In this document: piece by piece, positions 55,416-64,000 of the stretch
How positions within the stretch are numbered: the first letter of the stretch is position 1
Layout: every line of letters begins with the position of its first letter
From: Rachycentron canadum
Lineage: Eukaryota > Chordata > Actinopteri > Carangiformes > Rachycentridae
Assembly (NCBI GenBank): GCA_038496675.1
Contig: CM076651.1
Coordinates: 24,470,094-24,534,093 of the forward strand
Length of the DNA: 64,000 nucleotides
Reading direction: 5' to 3'
Notes under the pieces: generated by a model
Told to the model about the DNA's origin: nothing
What the model saw: only the letters and a program-made list of their open reading frames with translations
Databases searched by the model: none
Made by a program: the position numbers and the translations under genes

Positions 55416-57599
55416 TTACTGCACATTCTCCATCATCTTGAGGAATTCTGAGGAAAATAAGAGAGATGGGACAGAGTTATTATTCCGACAAAGACCGTGC
55501 TCTTCGTCTTCACACAGGTTAAAAGAACCTAACAACTACTAAACTGAATCAACCAAGTTATTAAAACCTCATCATACTAACATCATCATCATGCACATAC
55601 CGTCAAAGTCCAGCATGCCGTCAGCGTTTTTGTCTCCATCCTTCATCAGCTCATCTATCTCATCCTCTGTGATGGCCTCGCCGGTGCTGCGGATGATGAG
55701 GGCGAACTCCTCTCTGTCGATGTAGCCGTCAGCGTTCCTGCACAGGACACAGACACATGAACACTCAGCAGGACACAGAGCGGGATCTGTCGAGGATCGG
55801 TGTACAACAGCAGGTGAACCACGCAGCGACAGTGCCAACGTACTTGTCAAACACACGGAAGCACTCCGCCAACTCTTCCTCGCTCTTGCCGGCCTGGTCC
55901 TCCTTTAGCAGCCTCACCATCATGACCAAGAACTCCTCGAAGTCGATGGTGCCGCTGCCTGAAGGTCAGCAAGAAGCCACAAGACCGATTAACGACGATG
56001 CGCTTCCCCGTGCGACGCGACAGCTTTTACGCATGAACCACAGTGAAATGAAAGACTGGATCTCTGCATTTTACTGATTTAAAACTGAATCAGATAGAAG
56101 AAGTCTTGGATTCAACGTGTTAGATGCTGTTACTAGTGCGCAATCACACCCTCTGTGCACAATGCGCGCAGGTGCACTGCTCCACTATCACAAACACAAT
56201 CTTATCCGTCTCTCACCGTCCTCATCCACCTCCTCGATGATCTCATCCAACTCCTCTCTTGTCGGGTTCTGGCCCAGCATCCTCATCACGGTGCCCAACT
56301 CCTTGGTGCTGATATCACCGCCACCGTCGGTGTCGAACATGTCGAAGGCGGCTTTGAACTCTGGACGAGACGAGGAAATAGTTCAAATTCAGAAAGTGTC
56401 AGTCGAGAAACCACAGTGGAAAAACTAAAGCCTGTTACTGACAAACTAAAAAGCAGCGGCCAGGCCTCTGTATTTCTCTACAGGCTGACAAGCTCTTTAT
56501 CTGTGTGGATAACTGAGGTGAAGCATCTGTCAGCAGCGTGGCCTTGTACTGTGTTACTGTGTGATAATAATAATAATAATTATTATTATTATATAATCAT
56601 ATAATATAAGTGTGTGTGTTATGTTTATAAAATATGTATGGAACTCATTCTGAAAATGAGAAACGAGTTAAAATAACAGGTGAGTCTGACACTGGATGGC
56701 TCATCTCACTTTGATATTTATAGGGGTGATAACTGAAAGTCCGCTTGTCATCAGTCATCTGTTTCAGCACTGGTGCCAAACTGACCCGTCACCACAGCCC
56801 GTACTCACCAGCCAGCATTTCCTCGCTCAGGTAGGAGCGGGCCTCTTGTTGCGCGTCAGTCTGGAAGAAAACAGGTCCATTGTGTCACTTCACCAGCCAC
56901 CACAGCCTCCACCGAGGCCCCATCCTCTGTCCACTTAAGAACATGCAGGCTGCACTGAGGCTAAACAGTCAGTTTCCAAGACATAGGCTTCCACTGTGAT
57001 TCACTTTGAAAAGTGGGGATGTTTATAACATGAGCATCTGTAAGTGAAAACTGATACATTTAAGAAATACAGTTGTGATTAAAATGTGTGATAGCAACTA
57101 TCCATGACTAGGTTATGTAGGATAAATGAGTCTCGGGCATGGTGAAAATGAGTCCGGCTATTTCAGGCTCAACACATTAGGCTGGCTGTATATGGCCTGC
57201 AGACATCCAATCCCTGGGAATTTGTCGCCCAAGCAGAATCCGCAGCCGACATCCAGCCTGCTCCCATTCTTAGCTTTCTCCGAGGATTAGGAGCGTTTTC
57301 CAAAGATAAATGGCTGGAGTAAAGTTACAAGTAAGAACTCCATTAAAAAAATCTGTCTATTTAGAGGAAAGAAAATGTTTCTAATTTAAGGGAAGCCAAC
57401 GGGTAAACATCTAAACCTAATTAACAGCAGCAGAACATGCTCCTCAACAGCCCAGATTCATTTTTACACATTCAAAAGCTCTTATTAGTCATTAATCATT
57501 AATCCACAGACTTTCATTGTTATGGGTTAATAACTAAGGGCAGCTTGGCCTCAGCTTTGAGCAGCTTCAGCAGCTCATTTGCACAACTGGTCTTACCAT
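55416..57599 (-). CDS. tnnc2: Troponin C, fast skeletal muscle type, complete, 6 exons
   Basis: Calcium sensor of the troponin complex on muscle thin filaments. Exons: 57599-57597 (the ATG only), 56860-56809, 56360-56217, 55958-55844, 55737-55601, 55447-55416; total 483 nt, 160 residues, the standard TNNC2 length. The N-terminus reads M-TDAQQEARSYLSEEMLAEFK. Four EF-hand loops with intact ligands: DTDGGGDISTKE, DEDGSGTIDFEE, DKNADGYIDREE, DKNADGMLDFDE. An intact first loop identifies the fast-skeletal rather than the cardiac/slow form, whose first loop is degenerate. The C-terminus is FLKMMENVQ. The first intron follows the start codon directly and splits off the leader. A second, related gene lies 2-6 kb upstream on the same strand. 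Confidence 0.97.
56556..56592. repeat. TAA/TTA trinucleotide run, tnnc2 intron
   Basis: ATAATAATAAT followed by TTATTATTAT, which together form a weak palindrome. Confidence 0.85.
56861..57596 (-). other. tnnc2 intron 1, with a GC-richer block
   Basis: The stretch 57165-57310 (containing 'ctgtatatggcctgcagaca' and 'gtcgcccaagcagaatccg') is less AT-rich than the rest of the intron and could be regulatory; troponin C first introns are known to hold muscle enhancers. No specific factor site is claimed. Confidence 0.3.
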
Positions 57600-58700
57600 G
57601 TTTGCGGATTAGCTTTTCCCCCCCAAATATCCAAGGATAAAAGAAAAGCCCAAAGGAGTGGTCAATCCGTGTGCACCCGGACAGAGAGACTAGACGTCAA
57701 GTGACGGCTCAGACACACTTTAAACTGGGCGGCCAGGTCCCGCCCCCTGCCTCTCACAGGCCTCCAGATTTAGTATCCTGAACTTTTAGGGTTCTGGGGC
57801 CACGGCAAGCCAATCACACTGGTTTCTTGAAGTTGCAAGGTTAAGAATGTAAAAGAAGTAAAGCGGGAGTTTTTAGCACTGTCAGAATCTGGGTCGAGGT
57901 AGAACAATCTACAGGAAAGGACAGGGATGCAAAATAAACAATGCTAAAGATTTCTGGGGGAGGATGCAGATGTGCAGAGTATATTTCACTGTTTCTGTCA
58001 CCTGGTTCATTAAAACTGAGCTCATCAGAGGTAGGATTTAAGACAGAACTGTGCCTTACTGTAAAATTATTCACACATTTTATAAACAAATGAGTTATTC
58101 CCCCAGAAGTGGATCCGCAGCAGCTTTCAGAAGCCGTATCCTAAAATAACTAAATTAAAGTTGAATGAGTTTTAAAAAGAAAATCACAGCTCTTGCAGCT
58201 CATCACCTCACATTGTTGATTTCTATTTAGGCCTTATAAATATAAGACAGTGGATGAGGAGGGAGGGGGGCAGAGATTTTAAAGTAGGTTATGGGTTTTG
58301 TGATGATGGAGTTTCAATCTGGGCATGCAACTCAAAACCAAGAGAAAAATGCTGTGGGATGGACCTCCAGTCTCACCCAACCCTCAACCCCCCCAAACCC
58401 ACCCCTCTAGTTGTGCCCTGAATAGAAGGCAGATTTTAGGCCTGCAGAGAGGGAACAGCACCCACACACCTCGGTGCCACATTGCCTGAAAAACACAACC
58501 TGATGCTCCTTGTATGGCGGGCAGTTCCTGGAGGGGAGGGGCGAGGTGAGAGGCAGGATAGGGGTGATAGGATGCTGAGGAGCAGCTGTGATGAAAGGGG
58601 AGGGGCTGTTGCTTTTGAGAGGTGGTGGGGGGCATGCGGGCTATATACTCAGAGGGAGATCTGCGTTTTCCAAAGGGAGAATTATCTCATCCGCTCTGTG
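57600..58700 (-). promoter_or_regulatory. tnnc2 upstream region
   Basis: This about 1.1-kb stretch lies directly above the tnnc2 start exon. Near the gene the minus strand shows a GC box-like CCGCCC/GGGGCGG stretch (57720-57750) and a TTTAAAG element just below it. Further up are an A/T-rich TTATAAATATAA element (58214-58225), resembling TATA or MEF2-type sites, and a TATATAG at about 58640 in a GC-rich setting. Any of these could mark a start site; sequence alone does not decide. No coding exon is seen. Confidence 0.3.
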
Positions 58701-59207
58701 ACTGCCTGTCTCAAGCCTCCAGTGCTGGCTGGGGCCCTGATTTCTGTACCGGGAGGCTGCTGTGTGAAGATCAGTAACAGCTCTGACAGACTGGAAGAGA
58801 GCAATTTAAACCAGATCACAGAAAACTCCTGCAGAAATGACAGTTTTCTATCGTTGAATATGACAGGGAGGTCGGTGTAAGGCACTATCTATGCAAATAG
58901 TCCAGTATGGAGGCTAGATAGAAATTAGGACTGGAACAGGGAGATAAGACTAGTTGTAGTGGAACAAACGTTGTGTGTATGTGTGTAAAAGGGTGATGTT
59001 GCTGGGGGATGTAGCAAGTGCATGAACTTGTGCTGGTTGTGCGTCTGTGTGAATCATAAGGCTGTGGACAGGCAGTGGTTATGTAGAAGTCCCAGAAAGA
59101 CCACAGAAAGATTTAAGAACTGACAAGAGTCAGACAGGACAAGGCGTGTGAGGCATGCGTGGTAGAATAATTTGCAGAGATGAACAACGAGCGAAGGAGA
59201 GAGTTGA

Positions 59208-59618
59208 TTTATTTAGAAAGCACAGGACAGGGTGGAGGAGAGATTCAGTTTTGAGTTCGAGGAGGAGAAGGAGGGGGGTGTGGGCTAAGGCTAGGTGGTG
59301 TAGCATTTCTGAAGAAACAGCTGCCAAATAGACAGCTGGGAGGTGGCCCATGCAAGGAGGAGGCCGGGAGATAGTGCTTTCGTCTTAAAAGGTTTGAACA
59401 GATATTTATAGATATCGTTAGCAAGCCCCACGGTTTCATATGAGAAGGAGATGGGGGTAGGGATGACGACGTTTCACTTGTCTCAGAAATTGCATCATAT
59501 TTGTAATTGTACAGGGCTCCTATAGCAATTTGAGTCCGCTCTGAGCAGATTTCCATCAGACAGCATGCTTCGTCTTCTCTCCGAGGAAGGGTCACCAAGG
59601 AATGTAGAGCTGGTCTAA
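59208..59618 (-). other. 3' untranslated region of the second troponin C gene (inferred)
   Basis: After the stop at 59619 an AATAAA (tttatt on plus) lies at 59213-59208, about 410 nt downstream. It is purine-rich on the plus strand around 59224-59290. No other feature is seen. Confidence 0.45.
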
Positions 59619-62600
59619 TTACTGGACGTTCTCCATCATTTTCAGAAACTCTGGTGAGAGAAAGAGGAGATGACAGTCAATGAACCAACCCGCTACACAG
59701 CCGTCAGACCGTTTATTAAATTTGTCGGCTTTGAGCTCAGACAAAGCCTGTATAAGAGGTCACTGTCTCTAAGTCAAATCATGGAGAATAATTTGTGATT
59801 GTAAATACATAATATAGGCTAATGCCATATATCAATGCCGCTGATATTTCTTTCTCTGCTCTATTCATGCTTGCCACATTTTATTTACTGCATTTACCTA
59901 TGTATATACATATATTAACCCTACCCATGTGCGTAAGAAGAATCTGGTGCTGGTTTTGAGGTTAATGAAATAGCCAATCTACATTTTAACAATGCAAAAA
60001 GATGAGAAACTATTATTGTCAGAGGTACGTTCCACAATCAACCAAAAAACATTTTATTTACAGGGACTTTAGTCAAAGAAAAGTTCAGCATTCTGGGAAA
60101 TGTGTTTATTCACTTTCACACTGAGTTAGATTGCTGTGCCTTGTGGATGTATTCACTTCACCTTAGTGTTTTGTTTTGTTGAAATACAAGATGGAATTAA
60201 AATGGATTTTTATTTGGAGTGGAATCAACCAACCGTGACGTCACCCACTGGTTTGTGAGCTGTTCTTTTGAAGCCTCCAGTTTGTAATTTGTCCATCAGC
60301 CATCTTGTTTTTTTTTAAAACCAGAACAAACCATATTTGAAGGAGAAGGTGGAGCTGAGGAGGAGTGAGGGGTGGATCTGACCGTCTTTGATTGTCTGTC
60401 AATCACACAGTAGCTACATCCTAATGCATACTGCTTTATGATTTGTATGTATGTTTACTGAGTTATTAAATCAAGTGAGAAGAGGGTCCATTTTCATAAA
60501 GACTTCAATACTATCTGACTTTTTTAACAACAGGTGGAGTCGCCCCCTGATGGTCATTAGAGAGAATAAAGGTTTAAGACACTTCAGCATTGGCTTCACT
60601 TTACAGACCCAGAGTCAATGTTCACTTTTATAAACAGTCTATGATTGGAATAAAAAAAAAAATAGCCTGTTTTAAAAAGAAATGTGAATGTTGTGAGTGT
60701 ATATAAACTAAATAACCTCTGGTCCATCCAATCGACTTGACAAGTCACATAATTAGTTGATTAAGGTTATCCTATGCACAATCTACGTGTCACATGATCT
60801 GTCACATGACGTCAGTATAAATACACTTGTTCTGAAAGGAAACACCACCCAGCAGCAACATGAAGCCCAAGAAGCTCTCTGAGCAGCTCAGAGACAAAGT
60901 TGTGGGTCAGGATTGAGTTGCAAACTTTCAACAGCAAGAATATAACAACAAGAGCAAGTTCTAACAAAATAGAAAGAATAGGAAACAAGACAAGAGTCTG
61001 CCTTCCACCAAGAAGGTAATGATGGGCACTAATTAAAGTCTAATTCTGGAGTCTGTCAGAGATTTGACTGGGACAGAGCTTCACCCTCCATCAGGACGAT
61101 GACCCTAAACATACTACATACTACTAAACTACTATACTACTAAAGCGACACCGGAGTAGGTTAATGGAAACAGTGAGATGCCTTAGTCAAGGCCCAGACC
61201 TCAATCCAACTGAGAATATGTGGCATGACTGAAACATCACTGTACATCAACACAACATATCTACCAAGAAGGAGCTGGATCAGCTTTATTTTTTGAGGAA
61301 TGGGCAAAAATCTCAGTGGTTAGATGTACTAAGCTAAGAGAGACACGCCGAAGAGACTGAAAGACGAAAAATGACTGAAAGACACAAAAACAGAAACATT
61401 ATTTGTCGAAATCAAAAATATTTTTATGCTCCTTCGAAGCACTAGATATGTTGTGTAAATGAAATGCTACAAACGCAAAAACCACAGGGGGGAATCATTT
61501 TTCTGCTTCATGAGAGTGAGATGGGGAGGCTGGGAGATCACAAGGGGTCATTTTGTTCCACTTCAGCTTTTGTACAGAAATAACCCAGGCTTTCTTTTCT
61601 GTCCTGTTTTCAGACAATGTCCCTACTTCTCCCTTGATTTATTAGCTCAGTAAACATTTTCCTAATGAGTTTAAGGTCTCAGACTCTAGTTTTAAGTCTT
61701 CAATACAACATGATGTTCATTCTGTACTTCACACAGAATCTGGACTGACAATCTGGATAGAGTTCAGAGCAGGTCAGATCCACCCCTCACTCCTCCTCAG
61801 CTCCACCTTCTCCTCCAGATATGGTTTCTACTGGGTTGAAGGCTGTGTTGATTCTCTCTCTGACTCTATTGCAGACAACCCCTCCAATGATGTGTACAGT
61901 GTACAGATGACTGTCAGCTGTCAGCTCAACTCTCAGCTGAAATTAAGCTAAACCACTAAAATTCACTGAAATTAATCTGACCTCGGTGCTGTCTGTTTTT
62001 CTCTCCCCCTGTTAATGCAACAAACACGATTGAAAACACTTCTCACTCAGTAGGTAAATCTTACCATCAAAGTCAATCTTTCCATCTTTGTTTGTGTCTG
62101 ACTCCCCGAACATCTCATCTATATCCTCCTCTGTGACTTGTTCTCCAGTGAGATGGAGGATTTCTCCAAATTCCTCACGGTCGACAAATCCATCTCCATT
62201 CCTGTGAAAGAAAATCAAGTTCCCCATTAAAAATAACCTCTCACTCACCTTAAACTAATTGATATCACACAAACTGCATTGTGGACAGTCATCCAAGGGT
62301 CTTTTAAGGGTCAAGTCAGTTTTCATCAAAACTAATATGTTCTATATTGAGGCAAACAAAGCCATGATATTCCAGGGTAAAAGGTCTTTTTCCTTTTACA
62401 TATATGCATAACAAGCATCTTTGATAAATAGCTATTGAATCTAATCATTCATGAATTGTGAGCAAGATTTACTGAGATAGTGGACAAAATCAGCTCACCA
62501 CCACCCACCTTTTAGCTCTGTTTGGGTTCCACCAATTCTTTAGTCAAATATGCAGCTTTTTTCGCAGCTAAATGTTGCAATACATTCACCAGCTAGCTGC

Positions 62601-62982
62601 CTAACTTTGTCTGTCTGTCATGTGATGCTGTATTATACAATGATTTTATCTGAGGTTTTTTATTAAAAACATGAGGAAGAAATTGACGACAGAGGAGCAT
62701 GTGGATCAGACAACCAAAATAATGAGCTGAAAGATGATAAACTGCTTTGATGATAATTCTCTTTGGCCTCTTCCCATTATATGTATACTCATTTAAACTG
62801 CTGGTTTCTTCTGTTAAGAATATTTGTTGCCATTTTGCCTTCATATGATAGCTGACAGTGTGTAGAAAGACAGGAAACAACCCATACAGAAATGTAATAT
62901 ATGACATTTATGTCCCTATATCAAGAGTGATGCAGCCGTATATGTCAGCTATGAGGGGATATATTATTCTCAGACATATATG

Positions 62983-63029
<47 letters not shown>

Positions 63030-63402
63030 NNNNNNNNNNNNNNNNNNNNNNNNNNNNNNNNNNNNNNNNNNNNNNNNNNNNNNNNNNNNNNNNNNNNNNN
63101 NNNNNNNNNNNNNNNNNNNNNNNNNNNNNNNNNNNNNNNNNNNNNNNNNNNNNNNNNNNNNNNNNNNNNNNNNNNNNNNNNNNNNNNNNNNNNNNNNNNN
63201 NNNNNNNNNNNNNNNNNNNNNNNNNNNNNNNNNNNNNNNNNNNNNNNNNNNNNNNNNNNNNNNNNNNNNNNNNNNNNNNNNNNNNNNNNNNNNNNNNNNN
63301 NNNNNNNNNNNNNNNNNNNNNNNNNNNNNNNNNNNNNNNNNNNNNNNNNNNNNNNNNNNNNNNNNNNNNNNNNNNNNNNNNNNNNNNNNNNNNNNNNNNN
63401 NN

Positions 63403-63443
<41 letters not shown>

Positions 63444-64000
63444 TTTGGATAAATGATGATATAAGTATATAGCATGTATGAAATACCCATAGTAAAATTT
63501 GCACATATACACCTACTGCTCACAGCCTATATTAAAAATATATAAATTATGAATTTTTATGTGGTATAACTTATGTATTTAATTTCTAATGTAATGCAAG
63601 TTTATTAAAATAATATACATATAAAGAAATTATATGCTTATATATGTTTTGCATATTAAAATCACTTTGGTCTCCTGAAGAGAGACTGGTTTGTTCTTGC
63701 TTTAAATCTTTACTTGTAACAAATATCTAGCAATGGTGAGAATGAATCAGTTCAAATGTATACAAGCCCACAGTATTGTGTAAAAAATGCACTTTTCTTT
63801 TGCTTGGCAATGATAAAATTTAAACAGTAAGTTATCCAATGTGATGTCCATACAGGCTGAGGGTATACTGTAAAATATTTTCAATGCATATTAAATGCAG
63901 TAACATAGTCTGTAGTGTTTGGCTTTATGTTAGCATTGTATCATACTTGTCAAAAATGCGGAAGCATTCTGAGAGCTCTTCTTCACTCTTCCCAGCCTGG
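59619..64000 (-). CDS. Second troponin C gene (tandem paralogue), last three exons, 5' part outside window
   Basis: Exons visible: 64000-63947 (cut by the window edge), 62201-62065, 59650-59619. They encode QAGKSEEELSECFRIFDK, NGDGFVDREEFGEILHLTGE-QVTEEDIDEMFGESDTNKDGKIDFD and EFLKMMENVQ with TAA at 59621-59619. Exon lengths (137 and 32 nt), phases and the donor position of the partial exon are the same as in tnnc2 next door, so this is a tandem duplicate. EF-hand loops 3 (DKNGDGFVDREE) and 4 (DTNKDGKIDFDE) keep all ligand positions. The helix between them differs strongly from the neighbour (FGEILHLTGEQVTEEDIDEM against FALIIRSTGEAITEDEIDEL) and is closer to tetrapod TNNC2 wording (GEHVTxEEI). 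The 373-N gap lies in the intron. A troponin C of the tnnc2 type is sure; which named paralogue is not. Confidence 0.92.
60225..60650 (-). repeat. Dispersed repeat family A, reversed copy with 'cagtctatg' end
   Basis: Contains 'gtgacgtcacccactggttt', 'gaagcctccagtttgtaatt' and 'ccatatttgaaggagaagg', reverse of the 14.4-14.57 kb copy, and ends 'ataaacagtctatg'. It lies in the last intron of the second troponin C gene. Confidence 0.75.
60835..61300 (+). mobile_element. Degenerate Tc1-like transposase relic
   Basis: Fragments typical of Tc1 elements: 'caacatgaagcccaagaagc' (start-region wording), 'catcaggacgatgaccctaa' with 'acatac' (HQDDDPKHT-like), and 'caaggcccagacctcaatcc' with 'aactgagaatatgtggc' (PDLNPTENMWH-like). 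Frames are broken. In the last intron of the second troponin C gene. Confidence 0.75.
61655..61830 (+). repeat. Dispersed repeat family A, internally deleted copy
   Basis: Begins 'tttcctaatgagtttaaggt' as at 5.45 kb, then jumps to 'cagagcaggtcagatccacc' as at 14.43 kb, so the middle of the element is missing. Confidence 0.75.
62975..63445. repeat. TA/TG microsatellite with a 373-N assembly gap
   Basis: TA and TG dinucleotide runs up to 63029, N from 63030 to 63402, then a TA run to 63441. Open frames that cross the N run are artefacts. True length unknown. Confidence 0.95.

Noticed and set aside
58482..58880. 132-codon plus-strand open frame between the troponin C genes
   Set aside because: Composition is repetitive (Gly/Arg/Glu-rich), no domain, no splice partners; lies in the purine-rich upstream region of tnnc2.
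62858..63523. Long open frames of 150-204 codons
   Set aside because: They run through the N gap and the TA/TG microsatellite; artefacts.

Overview
The window is vertebrate nuclear DNA from a ray-finned (teleost) fish, probably a percomorph. The genes are split into short exons with GT-AG introns. The non-coding DNA is AT-rich, full of microsatellites and holds teleost-type dispersed repeats and Tc1/mariner and LINE relics. The predicted proteins closely match vertebrate families that I recognise from memory; no database search was run. One assembly gap (N, 63030-63402) lies in a TA/TG microsatellite.

Layout. (1) About 1.0-42 kb, minus strand: a complete FACIT collagen gene, col20a1 (collagen XX alpha 1). 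I could chain 41 coding exons with consistent phases from the start at 38717 to the stop at 1885, giving 4803 nt and 1600 residues. Domain order is signal peptide, FN3, poly-Thr and Lys/Glu-rich linker, VWA, six FN3, TSPN/laminin-G-like, COL2, NC2, COL1 and a short C-terminal tail. A non-coding first exon and GC-rich promoter probably lie near 41.98-42.4 kb. (2) About 45.1-52.8 kb, minus strand: complete slc35c2 (9 coding exons, 363 residues), a nucleotide-sugar-transporter-like membrane protein. (3) 53.1-53.5 kb, plus strand: taf13 (124 residues), a TFIID subunit whose coding sequence has no intron. It is head-to-head with slc35c2 across a compact, probably bidirectional promoter. (4) 55.4-57.6 kb, minus strand: complete fast-skeletal troponin C, tnnc2 (160 residues, 6 exons). 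(5) 59.6-64.0 kb and beyond, minus strand: the last three coding exons of a second, tandem troponin C gene with the same exon lengths but a diverged C-lobe.

The genes do not form a functional pathway. Collagen XX is extracellular matrix, SLC35C2 is a Golgi/ERGIC protein linked to fucosylation, TAF13 belongs to general transcription, and the troponin C pair senses calcium in muscle. The most unusual points are the tandem troponin C pair, the intronless taf13 sharing a promoter with slc35c2, coding microsatellites in col20a1, one 30-bp minisatellite at two places around col20a1, and near-identical inverted repeat copies on either side of the slc35c2/taf13 pair. I saw no CRISPR array, rRNA or intact mobile element.
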